From contig NZ_MDKB01000001.1 in the NCBI RefSeq assembly GCF_001715295.1, positions 394,346-458,345 of the forward strand: a stretch of DNA of 64,000 nucleotides, read 5' to 3'. Position 1 is the first letter of the stretch, and every line of letters starts with the position of its first letter. The notes beneath the pieces are model-generated. The model saw nothing but the letters and a program-made list of their open reading frames with translations. It searched no databases and was not told where the DNA came from. The position numbers were made by a program, and so were the translations under genes. The DNA comes from Streptomyces griseus. Its GTDB lineage: Bacteria; Actinomycetota; Actinomycetes; Streptomycetales; Streptomycetaceae. Shown here piece after piece: positions 35,892 to 44,712 of this stretch.

Positions 35892-38195
35892 CTATGCGCC
35901 GTACGCCTTGAAGGCGATCACGTGCGCGTGCGGTGCCCCGTGCGTCGCGTCGACCACGAGCCGCAGCGTGCCGGTGCGGACGGGGCCGCCGTCCGGGGCC
36001 TTCACCGCGTGCACGCGGTGGCGGCGCCGGTTGTCCGTCACGGTCAGGAGCGTGTGCCAGGTACCGGCGGCGTCGCACGTCTGGACGCGGTAGTCGCGTA
36101 CGAGTTCCGGCATGACCTCGTACGGGGTGCGGTGGCGGTGCAGATTGTTGAGGTACTCGTCGACGTCGTCGTCGAAGACCAGGCGGATCTCGGTGACTTC
36201 CTGCTCGTCGCGCCAGTCGAGACGGAGCCACCGGCCGCCCTCCTCCCGGCCGTCGTCCTCCCGGGCGGAGGACCACATGTGAGGGCCGCCGTAGGGACGC
36301 TGGTATCCGCCTACGGCCCGTTCGGGGTGGAACGCCCTGGTGGCGGGGGCAGCCCGGAAGGCGAAGGTCTGCCTGCGGAGGCCGCGGGCCTGCCATTCGA
36401 GGACCGCTTGGCCGTCCTCCTCCGGGATGTCGTGGTCGACGCCCGCGTCCCCTTCGACCTTCCTGCGCAGGGCGAGGACACCGTCGGTGCGTTCGGGGAG
36501 AAGGACCAGGGCCGTGTCGGCGCGGGCCCGGACGACGAGGATCGCGTTACGGGGGGAGTCGGGGTGGTGGTCGAGGCGGGCCGTGACCCAGTGGGGGCCG
36601 CCCGGCGGGACGGCGACCGTGGTCGTGAGGAGGTGGTCGGTGGGGACCGCGTTCTCGGGCCTGCCCGTGCCCCACAGTTCCACGGTGAGTTCGCGGGGCC
36701 GGCCGTCCGGGGCGCCGTGGACGAGCAGGTCGACCGTGTCGAGCGCGGGGTCGACCGGCAGCAGGAGGGCGAGGTCGCGGGTCAGCGGGTACGGGGCGCC
36801 GGGCGCGTCCTGCGTGGGCTCGGCGGCCAGACGGTCCAGGCAGGACGAGGCGGTGACGCGGGCCGTACGCGCCAGGTTGCCGGGGTCCTCGTCGGCGAGT
36901 CCGATCACGGAGGCGTCCTGGCGCAGCAGGGTCCGGCGCACCAGGTCCGCCCGTTCGGTGGCGAGTTCGCGCGGCGTGAGGTCCTCGGCGACGCACAGGG
37001 CCGCGGCGGTCCCGGCTGCCTCGCCGAGCGTCGCGCAGGTGGCCATGACGCGGGTGGCCCCGAAAGCGATGTGGGTGGCGGAGATGTTGCGCCCGGCGAA
37101 GTGCAGGTTCGTGACGTTCGCCGAGTAGAGGGAGCGCAGGGGGATGTGGAAGATGCCGTCCGCGTACCGCTGGCGCGCGCCGGGCTCCTCGGCGTACATG
37201 CCCTGCACCGGGTGGAGGTCGACGGACCAGCCGCCGAAGGCGATCCGGTCCTCGAACTGGCGCTGCTGGAGGATGTCCTGCTGGGTGAGGACGTGATCGC
37301 CGAGGAAGCGGCGGTACTCGCGCTTGCCGGGGAGACTGCCGACCCATTCCAGGGTGAGGTTCGCCGCGTCCGGGAACTGGCCGGAGTTCTTGATGTGGTC
37401 CCAGATACCCATGATCACGGCCTGGAGCTCGTCGCGGATGCGCTCGTTGTCGTGGACGGTGTCGAGTTCGCCGCCCCATTCGATCCACCAGTAGTCGCAG
37501 CCGTTGTCGCCGGTGCGCAGGATGCGGTTGCGCAGGATGGGTGTGGTCGACAGGTCCTTGGCGTAGGCGGGCGGTACGAACTTCACCGGCCGGCCCGTGT
37601 CCCGGGTGTGGAAGAGGATGGTCGAGCCGAGCAGCGCCCGGTCCGCCTCGGGCGGTGCCCACGGCTCGTCGAACTCGGACCGCGCCTCACGGCCGATGCG
37701 GTAACGGGCGCCGGAGAGGTGGCCGACCAGGCCGTCTCCGGTGCAGTCGAGGAACTGGCCGGCGCGGAAGGTGATGCGGCGCTCCGAGCCCATCATCCAG
37801 CCGGTGCAGGAGTGCACCTCGCGGCTGTCGGCGGGGCCGCTCGCGTCGACCTCGCGCACGTCGGTGTTGAGGTAGAGGTCGATGTTCGGTTCGGCGCGTA
37901 CGGCGTCGAGGACGACCTGGTCCCAGTAGTAGGGGTTGCCCTCGGGGTTGCGGTACTGGTTCTCGGTGTACAACTCGCCCATGATCCCGGTCTCGCGGGC
38001 CCAACGGTGCACCCCGTGTGCGGTGGCGCCGCAGACCCAGACGCGGATCTCGCTGCTGGCGTTGCCCCCCAGAACGGGCCGGTTGTTGACCAGGGCCACG
38101 CGTCGGCCGAGCCGGGCCGCGGCGATGGCCGCGCAGGTCCCCGCCAATCCGCCGCCGATCACGGCGATGTCGTGATGGACCTCTTCTTCCCGCAC
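35892..38195 (-). CDS. FAD-dependent oxidoreductase (FAD_oxidored type) with C-terminal beta domain
   Basis: The protein has 767 residues. GTG 38195 follows AAGGAGGT with ideal spacing. The N-terminus is a dinucleotide-binding fold, HDIAVIGGGLAGTCAAIAAARLG. Further family features are LGGNASSEIRVWV, FRAGQFLDCTGDGLVGHLSGA, and RNISATHIAFGATRVMATCATLGEAAGTAAALC near residue 400. Residues ~440-767 form a beta-rich region of carbohydrate-binding-like appearance. Proteins of this family often sit with sugar ABC importers, but their exact reactions are mostly undefined; oxidation of a sugar or its derivative is inference. No signal peptide was seen. Confidence 0.87.
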   Translation of the reverse strand: MREEEVHHDIAVIGGGLAGTCAAIAAARLGRRVALVNNRPVLGGNASSEIRVWVCGATAHGVHRWARETGIMGELYTENQYRNPEGNPYYWDQVVLDAVRAEPNIDLYLNTDVREVDASGPADSREVHSCTGWMMGSERRITFRAGQFLDCTGDGLVGHLSGARYRIGREARSEFDEPWAPPEADRALLGSTILFHTRDTGRPVKFVPPAYAKDLSTTPILRNRILRTGDNGCDYWWIEWGGELDTVHDNERIRDELQAVIMGIWDHIKNSGQFPDAANLTLEWVGSLPGKREYRRFLGDHVLTQQDILQQRQFEDRIAFGGWSVDLHPVQGMYAEEPGARQRYADGIFHIPLRSLYSANVTNLHFAGRNISATHIAFGATRVMATCATLGEAAGTAAALCVAEDLTPRELATERADLVRRTLLRQDASVIGLADEDPGNLARTARVTASSCLDRLAAEPTQDAPGAPYPLTRDLALLLPVDPALDTVDLLVHGAPDGRPRELTVELWGTGRPENAVPTDHLLTTTVAVPPGGPHWVTARLDHHPDSPRNAILVVRARADTALVLLPERTDGVLALRRKVEGDAGVDHDIPEEDGQAVLEWQARGLRRQTFAFRAAPATRAFHPERAVGGYQRPYGGPHMWSSAREDDGREEGGRWLRLDWRDEQEVTEIRLVFDDDVDEYLNNLHRHRTPYEVMPELVRDYRVQTCDAAGTWHTLLTVTDNRRRHRVHAVKAPDGGPVRTGTLRLVVDATHGAPHAHVIAFKAYGA

Positions 38196-38272
38196 GGTGC
38201 GACCTCCTTGTTGTGAAGCTCGGATACTCCCCCGCCGCAGCGGAGCGGCCTCGAACGTACATCACATCCATA

Positions 38273-38294
38273 TTGTGCAACCACTGTTCAACCA
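38273..38294. promoter_or_regulatory. 11-bp tandem repeat, probable IclR-site
   Basis: TTGTGCAACCA (38273-38283) is followed directly by CTGTTCAACCA (38284-38294), differing at two positions. It lies in the divergent region between the FAD gene and the ABC operon and shares TGTGCA with 35012-35036. Confidence 0.55.
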
Positions 38295-38459
38295 ATGGGA
38301 TCCCCTGTAAGTTCCGATTGCGGCCACCGACCTGGCCGTCGTGAGCCGAAGTGCAGGTTCGGGGCAGGTGGACCGTGTTCCGTGTCCTGCACAGAATCGG
38401 TGATTCACTGACGAAAAGGGTTGACGCCATCGCGCGATATGGAGAACGATCCCGCATGC

Positions 38460-38470
38460 TGCAACTTGCA
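38460..38470. promoter_or_regulatory. Palindrome TGCAA-C-TTGCA before the ABC operon
   Basis: It lies 70 bases upstream of the first permease and downstream of a TTGACG box (38420-38425). The half site TGCAA is shared with the 38273 repeat, so it may be a further regulator site. Confidence 0.45.
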
Positions 38471-38539
38471 TTCATCGCAGCAGGGACGGCGTTCGCGCAG
38501 GGCACCGGCGCCCCTGCCACCACCTGAGAGGACAGACCC

Positions 38540-39466
38540 ATGAGTACGGCCGCACCTCCCCAGAAGGCGCCCCCGCCCCGCGAGCGGAGCGGGGGACGGC
38601 TCTCCGACGGTGCGTTCGCCCTGCTGCTGACCGCGCCGGGCCTCGCCCTGTTCGCGGCGATCATCTTCTACCCGCTGCTGTCGGCCCTGTTCACCGGCTT
38701 CTTCAGGCAGGATCTGCGGCTTCCGGGACGGGAGTTCGTCGGCCTGGACAACTTCACCCACTGGCTGGACGGCGACTTCCTCGCCATCCTCGAGCAGACG
38801 CTGATCTTCACCGTCGGCGCGACGCTCGTCCCCTTCGTGATCGGCTTCGCGCTCGCGCTCGCGCTGAACACCGGACTCAAGGGCAGCGGCTTCCTGCGCG
38901 GCCTGTTCCTGTTCCCCTGGGTGATCCCGGGCGTGGTGGTGTCCTTCCTCTGGATGTGGATCTTCAACGCGAACTACGGCGTGCTCAACGGCGTCCTCAT
39001 GGAGGCCGGGATCATCGACGAGTCCGTGGCCTGGCTCGGCCGGCCCGGTACCGCGATGCTCGCCGTGATCGTCACCAAGGCCTGGGCCAGCTTCCCCTGG
39101 ATGATGGTGATGCTCCTGGCAGGCCTGCAGACCGTGCCCAAGGAGCTGCACGAGGCGGCCTCGATGGACGGGGCGGGATCCGTCCGGCGCTTCTTCGCCG
39201 TCACCTGGCCACAGGTCCGCGGCGTCGCCTCGATCGTGCTGCTGCTGGAGTTCATCTGGAACTTCCAGCACTTCGACACCATCTACGTCCTCACCGGCGG
39301 CGGGCCCGCCGGCACCACCGAGACGTTCGCGACCGCCGTGTACCAGACCGCCTTCAAGGGCTTCGACATCGGCCGGGCCACCGCACTGGGCGGACTGTGG
39401 ATGCTGCTCCTGCTCCTCCTCGTCGCCGTCTACCTCAGGATCACCGAGCGGAAGGGCGACGCCTGA
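38540..39466 (+). CDS. Sugar ABC transporter permease (MalF type)
   Basis: The protein has 308 residues with six membrane helices. The family EAA loop is ELHEAASMDGAGSVRRFFAVTWPQVRG, which contacts the ATPase. The first helix is FALLLTAPGLALFAAIIFYPLLSALFTGF. Its stop overlaps the next permease's ATG (TGATG at 39464-39468). The operon is permease, permease, binding protein, then a secreted BNR-4 protein; no ATPase gene is present, as is usual in streptomycetes where the shared ATPase MsiK serves many importers. Confidence 0.94.
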   Translation: MSTAAPPQKAPPPRERSGGRLSDGAFALLLTAPGLALFAAIIFYPLLSALFTGFFRQDLRLPGREFVGLDNFTHWLDGDFLAILEQTLIFTVGATLVPFVIGFALALALNTGLKGSGFLRGLFLFPWVIPGVVVSFLWMWIFNANYGVLNGVLMEAGIIDESVAWLGRPGTAMLAVIVTKAWASFPWMMVMLLAGLQTVPKELHEAASMDGAGSVRRFFAVTWPQVRGVASIVLLLEFIWNFQHFDTIYVLTGGGPAGTTETFATAVYQTAFKGFDIGRATALGGLWMLLLLLLVAVYLRITERKGDA

Positions 39467-40386
39467 TGACCTCCACCACTCCCACCCCCGTGTCCGCCGT
39501 CGGCCGGCCGCAGCCGTCCGCAACCCGGGCCGGACGGGGCACCCGGCGCCGTGTGCGCAAGGACCTGCTGCGTTCGCGGATCGCCGCCTGGAGTGCGGTC
39601 GTCGTCATCGGCGCCTTCGGTCTGCTGCCGGTCTACTGGCTGCTCGCCACCGCGCTGAGCACCCCCGAGTCGACCTTCCAGTTCCCGCCGAAACTGATAC
39701 CCACCGACCTCACCCTCGGCAACTTCACGGCCCTGGCCGAGAACGACCAGCTGATCAAGTACATGATCAACTCACTCATCGTGGCCTCGATCACCGCCGT
39801 GCTGAGCGTGATCGTCGCCACCTACATGGGCTACTCGTTCTCCAAGTTCCGCTACCGGGGCCGGCGCTCGCTGATGCACCTGGTGCTCGCCTCCCAGATG
39901 TTCCCCCAGGCGCTACTGCTGGTGACGCTGTACACCGTGTTCTCCAGCTTCGGCATGCTCAACACGTACACCGCCCTGGTGCTCTCCTTCACCACGTTCA
40001 CCATGCCGCTGTGCGTCTGGATGCTGAAGGGCATCTTCGACACCGTTCCGGACGCCCTGCTGGAAGCGGCGTCCATCGACGGCGCCTCCCGCTGGCGGAC
40101 GCTGCACTCCATCGTGGCGCCGCTGGCCGCGCCGGGGATGATCGCCGCCGGGCTCTTCGCCTTCGTACGCGGCTGGAACGACTTCATCTTCGCGCTGACC
40201 CTGGCCGACAAGGAGAAGCAGACCTTGCCCCCCGGACTCGTCTCCACCTACATCGGCGAATTCCAGACCGCCTGGCCCCAGTTGATGGCCGCCTCGCTCG
40301 TGGTGTCGGTCCCCGTGATCGTCGCCTTCATGTTCCTGCAGCGCTACCTCGTCGGCGGCATGACCGCCGGCTCGGTCAAGAGCTGA
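39466..40386 (+). CDS. Sugar ABC transporter permease (MalG type)
   Basis: The protein has 306 residues. ATG 39466 overlaps the preceding stop. After a ~35-residue basic leader, six helices follow, with the EAA loop ALLEAASIDGASRWRTLHSIVAPLAAPG and the typical C-terminus LQRYLVGGMTAGSVKS. It forms a heterodimer with the product of the preceding gene in the cytoplasmic membrane. Confidence 0.94.
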   Translation: MTSTTPTPVSAVGRPQPSATRAGRGTRRRVRKDLLRSRIAAWSAVVVIGAFGLLPVYWLLATALSTPESTFQFPPKLIPTDLTLGNFTALAENDQLIKYMINSLIVASITAVLSVIVATYMGYSFSKFRYRGRRSLMHLVLASQMFPQALLLVTLYTVFSSFGMLNTYTALVLSFTTFTMPLCVWMLKGIFDTVPDALLEAASIDGASRWRTLHSIVAPLAAPGMIAAGLFAFVRGWNDFIFALTLADKEKQTLPPGLVSTYIGEFQTAWPQLMAASLVVSVPVIVAFMFLQRYLVGGMTAGSVKS

Positions 40387-40450
40387 ACCCGCAGGTTCGG
40401 CCGGCGCCCCCCCCGTACCTCCCCTCCCGCACACTTCCCATGGAGAGAAC

Positions 40451-41752
40451 ATGACCACCTCTGGCATCAGCCGGCGCGGCGCGCTGCGCATGCTCGGCAT
40501 CGGCGCGCTCGGTGCAGCGGGCGCCGGTGTGCTCGGCGCCTGCGCGCCGTCCGGCGCCGGCTCCCCTTCCAACGGCGGTGACCCGAAGTCCAAGAACTTC
40601 GACTTCACCTCCTGGTCGCTCAACGAGGAGGCCGCCAAACCCTCGATCGAGAAGATCATCGCGGCATGGGAGAAGGCCCAGAAGTCGACGATCCGCGCCG
40701 TCTCGTACCCGTACAACGAGTACCTGAGCCAGCTCACCCTCAAGCTGGGTGGCGGGGAGACCACGGGGGCGGTGCACCTGGACATCGCCTGGCTCGCCGC
40801 GATGGCGCAGATGGGCCGGCTGGCCGACCTCGGACCGGTGGCCGGCAAGGGCGGCTACACCGACGTGGCGCTGAAGAGCGGCACGTACGACGGCACGCAG
40901 TACGGGCTGCCGTGGAACACCGGATCGATCGGTGTGATCGCCAACGCCCACCTCCTGGAGAAGGCCGGCATCCAGAAGCATCCCACCACCGTCGAGGAGT
41001 TCGAGGCCGCGCTGCGCGAGCTGAAGGGGCTCGGCGGCGGAGTCGTGCCGTACGCCGCCGCCACCAAGGTCGCGCAGCTCAAGGACATCTTCCCGTGGAT
41101 GCAGACCTTCGGCTGCAAGCTGCTCGACGGCGGAAAGGTCACGATAGGCGACGACGCCTCGGTCGACGCGGTCACCTGGTACAAGAAGCTGCACGACGAC
41201 AAGCTGATCGCCGCCGACGTGGACCGCTTCGACGCCCGCGCCCTGTTCGGGCAGGGCAAGGCCGCCTTCTACGACGACGCGATCATCGGCAAGGGCGTGA
41301 CCTCCGCCCAGTCGAAGGACAAGACGCTGGCCGACGCCATGCAGCCGATGGAGCGTCCGGTGCTCAAGGCCGGGGACACGCCGCAGGCGCTGCTGTGGGG
41401 AGGTGTGATCGCGATCGTGAAAGGCAAGGGCCAGGACGCGGCTACCGAGTTCGCGCTGCACACCACCACCGACCGGGCCACCACCTCCGAGTACTTCGCC
41501 GCGCGCGCACTGCCGCCGTCCACCACCGCGGGTCTGGCCGCTCCCGAGGTCGCCAAGGACACCTTCACCACGGAGTGGACCCGGAAGATCACCAGGACGG
41601 CCACCGGCAGCCCGTTCTGGCAGTTCGCGCAGAACGCCCAGATCGAGGAGGCCGTCGCCAAGCAGGTACAGGCCGTCCTCGTCGGCAAGTCGAAGCCCAA
41701 GGACGCGATGAAGCAGGCAGGCGAGGAGGCCGCCGCGCTCATCAAGCGCTGA
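40451..41752 (+). CDS. Sugar ABC transporter substrate-binding lipoprotein
   Basis: The protein has 433 residues. The signal has a Tat-like SRRGALRML and a lipobox LGAC (Cys near residue 31), so the mature protein is lipid-anchored outside. The rest is a type-I sugar-binding fold (family 1): FTSWSLNEEAAKPSIEKI, TGAVHLDIAWLAAMAQMGRL, GLPWNTGSIGVIANAHLLEKAGI. It is 64 bases after the permeases with GGAGAG ahead of the ATG. The ligand is unknown; the neighbouring esterase, IclR and BNR-4 protein point to an acidic or acetylated plant oligosaccharide (inference). Confidence 0.93.
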   Translation: MTTSGISRRGALRMLGIGALGAAGAGVLGACAPSGAGSPSNGGDPKSKNFDFTSWSLNEEAAKPSIEKIIAAWEKAQKSTIRAVSYPYNEYLSQLTLKLGGGETTGAVHLDIAWLAAMAQMGRLADLGPVAGKGGYTDVALKSGTYDGTQYGLPWNTGSIGVIANAHLLEKAGIQKHPTTVEEFEAALRELKGLGGGVVPYAAATKVAQLKDIFPWMQTFGCKLLDGGKVTIGDDASVDAVTWYKKLHDDKLIAADVDRFDARALFGQGKAAFYDDAIIGKGVTSAQSKDKTLADAMQPMERPVLKAGDTPQALLWGGVIAIVKGKGQDAATEFALHTTTDRATTSEYFAARALPPSTTAGLAAPEVAKDTFTTEWTRKITRTATGSPFWQFAQNAQIEEAVAKQVQAVLVGKSKPKDAMKQAGEEAAALIKR

Positions 41753-41912
41753 GGCCGAACGCCGTGGTCCGGGCCCGGCGAGCGCCGCACGCCTCGCCGG
41801 GTCCTGCTCCGTACCCCACCCCCGCACGACGACCCCGTCGCCGGCCGCCCCCGGGCCGGTGCCGTCCGCGTCACCTCCCACGCCCGCACCCGCACCCGCG
41901 AAGGAGCTCATC

Positions 41913-43223
41913 TTGCGACGACCCACGGTACGCCTCCGCACGTTCACCGCCTCGGCCGTGGCCCTGGCCGCTCTCCTCCTGCCCGCCCCGGCCGCCGGGG
42001 CCGAGACCGCGCAGACCACGGCAGCCGCGGCGACGGTGATCGAGAAGGTTCCGTACGCGATGGACGCGTCGAACCAGGCCGCCTGGTGGACGCCGGTCGC
42101 CACCTACAAGGGCCGCGGGCAGTACACGTACTTCGCCTTCAACGAGCCTGGCTCGACGGCCGCGACGCACCGGCCCGCCATCGCACGGCGCGACCCGGAC
42201 GGGGTCTGGAGCCGGCTGCCGCTGCTGAACAGCGACGGGCAGCAGGCCGAGTTCCCCGACGACAACGGCCACAACCAGCCGTCGATCGCCCGCGACGGCA
42301 GCGGTCGCCTGCACGTCTTCACCTCCATGCACGCCAACTCCTGGCGCTACTTCCGCACCGAGGCCCCCGGCGGCGACGTCACCGACCACGCATCCGAACT
42401 GCCCGACCAGGGCGTGGGCATCACCTACCCGGTCGTCACCACCGCCCCCAACGGCGACCTGTACCTGGCCGCCCGCGTCGGGACCGGCTCCGACCAGCGT
42501 CCCGGCAAGCTGTACCTCTGGGACAACGCCACCTCCCGCTGGAGCACCGTCGCGACCTTCGCGACCGCCCTGTACCGCTCCGTGTATCCCGACGACCTCA
42601 CGGTGGACGCCTCCGGCCGCGTGCACCTCCTGTTCGAGTGGGCGAAGGCGCCCGCGACCGCGTTCCGCCACCAGCTCTCCTACCTGGCCTACGACCCGTC
42701 GACCGCTTCCTTCACGGACAGTACGGACACGACCGTCACCACCCCGGTCACGCCCGCGACCTCCGACGTGATCCAGGACCTCACCGCGGGAGAGGAGTGG
42801 AGCGCCGACAACGCCTACACCGGTCCCGCGGTGCAGAGCGCCAAGCTCACCCTCGACGGCGCCACCCCGAAGATCGCCTACCGCTACCGCTCGGCGGACA
42901 GCGGTGGTCACTTCCGGGTGTACTACGCCTATCCGAGCGGTGGCGGCTGGGTCCGCAAGACCGTGTACGCCGGCGGGCAGACCGCGGCCGCCCTCGGCAT
43001 CACCTGGGACGAGACCGACACCAAGCGGGTCTACTACGTGACCACCTCGGGCACCGACCGGGTCTTCTCCGCGACCCAGTCGGCGGACGGGGCCTGGACC
43101 GCGCAGTCCGCCGCACCGGGCGTGAGCGCGGACCGGCTGGCGGTGCGACGGAACTCGGACGGTCAGGATGTGCTCTACCTGCCGGACACCGCGCACAACT
43201 CCTTGTATTACGGGATTCGTTGA
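41913..43223 (+). CDS. Secreted BNR-4 beta-propeller protein
   Basis: The protein has 436 residues. TTG 41913 follows AAGGAG by six bases and opens a signal peptide ending LLLPAPAAGA. The mature part is a BNR-4 repeat protein: HRPAIARRDPDGVWSRLPL, DDNGHNQPSIARDGSGRLHVFTSMHANSWRYFRT, GITYPVVTTAPNGDLYLAARVG, and SADNAYTGPAVQSAKLTLDG. Related propellers include polysaccharide lyases (for example some ulvan-lyase families) and unclassified secreted enzymes. As the last gene of the operon it probably makes or binds the oligosaccharide that the importer takes up. Confidence 0.85.
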   Translation: MRRPTVRLRTFTASAVALAALLLPAPAAGAETAQTTAAAATVIEKVPYAMDASNQAAWWTPVATYKGRGQYTYFAFNEPGSTAATHRPAIARRDPDGVWSRLPLLNSDGQQAEFPDDNGHNQPSIARDGSGRLHVFTSMHANSWRYFRTEAPGGDVTDHASELPDQGVGITYPVVTTAPNGDLYLAARVGTGSDQRPGKLYLWDNATSRWSTVATFATALYRSVYPDDLTVDASGRVHLLFEWAKAPATAFRHQLSYLAYDPSTASFTDSTDTTVTTPVTPATSDVIQDLTAGEEWSADNAYTGPAVQSAKLTLDGATPKIAYRYRSADSGGHFRVYYAYPSGGGWVRKTVYAGGQTAAALGITWDETDTKRVYYVTTSGTDRVFSATQSADGAWTAQSAAPGVSADRLAVRRNSDGQDVLYLPDTAHNSLYYGIR

Positions 43224-43254
43224 CAGCCCAGGACCCGGGAGCTGGTCAAGGCTC

Positions 43255-43300
43255 CGGCCCGTGGTCTGCGGCACATCATTGCCGCAGACCACGGGCCGGT
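43255..43300 (+). terminator. 20-bp perfect terminator after the BNR-4 gene
   Basis: CCGGCCCGTGGTCTGCGGCA (43255-43274), loop CATCAT, exact complement (43281-43300). It ends the ABC/BNR-4 operon and marks the border to the toxin remnant patch. Confidence 0.9.
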
Positions 43301-43337
43301 CGCTTGACGACGCTCTGCGGGTGCTCGACCTGTCAGT

Positions 43338-43604
43338 TCAGAAGAGGTCGAGCTCTGCAGACTCGACTGCACCCAGTAGTCGGCATTCTCCGGTCTTTCC
43401 GTCAACGCGCAGGTAGCCCGTACCCACAGCCATGTCCCGGGGGTCTCCGTCACGGAGATAGGCAGCTGACTGGCAGTCGAAATAGAAGTCGCCTCCCACG
43501 TGGGCGCTTTCCCCTTCGACGAGCGCGAGGGCCATGCCTTCGTGGCTGACCTGCTGGTCCAGGAAGTTCTGGGCCAGCACGGCAGCGTCTTCGACGTTCA
43601 GCAT
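43338..43604 (-). CDS. Imm35/YrhB-type immunity protein
   Basis: The protein has 88 residues. ATG 43604 was chosen because its A overlaps the stop of the toxin stub (TGATG) and GAGGA precedes it; an in-frame ATG at 43637 would lie inside the toxin frame and has no ribosome site. The sequence LNVEDAAVLAQNFLDQQV ... ALALVEGESAHVGGDFYFDCQSAAYL ... GTGYLRVDGKTGECRLLGAVES fits the YrhB/immunity protein 35 family, whose genes follow polymorphic toxin genes. It is cytoplasmic and expected to neutralise the papain-fold toxin whose tail lies directly upstream. Confidence 0.82.
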   Translation of the reverse strand: MLNVEDAAVLAQNFLDQQVSHEGMALALVEGESAHVGGDFYFDCQSAAYLRDGDPRDMAVGTGYLRVDGKTGECRLLGAVESAELDLF

Positions 43605-43780
43605 CAGTCTGTCCTCAGGAGAGAGAAGTTCCGCCATGGCGAGAGGCGGGCATGTCCTGTCCGACCGTCCAGGAACACGACCTCTCCTTCGACGTTCACC
43701 ACATTGAAGACATGGGCGAGTCTGCCCTTATGCCCCATGACGATACCTCTAGTGCCGTCCCCCTGCGGTTTTGATCTGAT
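43604..43780 (-). pseudogene. C-terminal stub of a papain-fold polymorphic toxin
   Basis: In the frame ending at TGA 43606-43604 the translation runs GTRGIVMGHKGRLAHVFNVV, then NVEGEVVFLDGRTGHARLSP and WRNFSLLRTD. This is the tail of the papain-fold (glutamine-deamidase-like, Tox-PL) toxin type, with the catalytic His in AHVFN and Asp in FLDG. The catalytic Cys segment and everything upstream are missing; a stop lies at 43781-43783. No start or ribosome site serves the stub. The next gene is its cognate immunity gene, overlapping by one base. Confidence 0.75.
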
Positions 43781-44007
43781 TCACGATGCCGGAGATGGTT
43801 TTCAAATGTCCAGGAAGAGACTGGTCGCTCTGCTGATCTGCGAGAATGCTGACCGCCAGCCGCTGACCTGCGGATCTGGCCTTTCGGCTGTTTCGCGCTC
43901 GTGCCCCTTGATGTAGCTGAAAGTCCCAGAAAAGTCCCAGGGTTCCTGCCGCCCACGACCCGTTCTCCGGGCTGCACGCGGGCCTTGGCTCTGAGCCGTC
44001 ACCGGAA

Positions 44008-44031
44008 TCTGTCAAACGAACGTTTGACAGA
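44008..44031. repeat. 24-bp inverted repeat TCTGTCAAACG-AA-CGTTTGACAGA
   Basis: Perfect 11-base arms flank a two-base centre, in an AT-richer patch near transposase remnants. It resembles a TetR-type operator or an insertion-element end; neither can be decided here. Confidence 0.6.
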
Positions 44032-44040
44032 CCCCCACTG

Positions 44041-44500
44041 CGCGTTCGTCATGTCCGAGGTGCAGTGCTGCTTCCGGCCAGGCCGGTCCGGCAGCGTTCC
44101 CGTACAGCAGGCGTTCTGCAACAACTTCCGGCAGCGATGTAGGACCAGGGGCATGAGGTGCCCGTGGAGGGTTGCAGATGGAACATGCTCGTTCCCGCTC
44201 AGCTCAGCTCTGCGTACGAAGCGATTCGAAGAAATCATCGATCTCCAAAATTTCCGCATCGCTGAGACGCTAGCGGCGGTCGCGCTGACCAGCAGCAACA
44301 GACCGAGAGTGTCGACAACGATGCTGCGCTTGCGGCCCACGATCTTCTTGCCGGCATCCGTGCCCTGGGTGTCAGTGGGGACACTGGCTGCGGTCTTCGC
44401 GCTCTGCGTGTCGATCACGCAGGCGGTGGGCTCGGCGGTGCGTCCTGGAAGTAGCCGAACACGGTGGTGTGCGGCGGCCGTCGGTGGGGACATCGCGAGG
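44041..44500 (-). mobile_element. Scrambled IS5-family transposase remnants
   Basis: On the minus strand, ~44260-44440 encodes AEPTACVIDTQSAKTAASVP followed by GTDAGKKIVGRKRSIVVDTLGLLLL, the catalytic-core start of an IS5-group DDE transposase. Farther along, at ~44051, a second piece begins MTNAQWGSVKRSF, which resembles the N-terminus of the same family. They are in the wrong order and separated by unrelated sequence, so the element is dead. No intact ends were identified. GC content of this patch is visibly lower than that of its neighbours. Confidence 0.7.
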
Positions 44501-44667
44501 GCCCTTTGGTGAGCACTGCCCGTGATGGCTGACTGTCACTCAGACGTTCCTGATGCGGCGTCACCTATTCAGGATCATCTTGCACGCATGTTGCACAAGG
44601 TGGTGAAAGACAGTGATGCTCAATGGAAGGTTACGCAAGGGTGTAACCGCAGTTCAGAGGGCATTTG

Positions 44668-44707
44668 GGGGTGGCGTGCCCCTTGCCCCCAAGGGCCACG
44701 CCACCCC
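44668..44707 (-). terminator. Terminator of the MurA gene
   Basis: GGGGTGGCGTGCCCCTTG pairs with CAAGGGCCACGCCACCCC (one mismatch) across CCCC, ending six bases from the MurA stop. Confidence 0.8.
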
Positions 44708-44712
44708 GCCCG

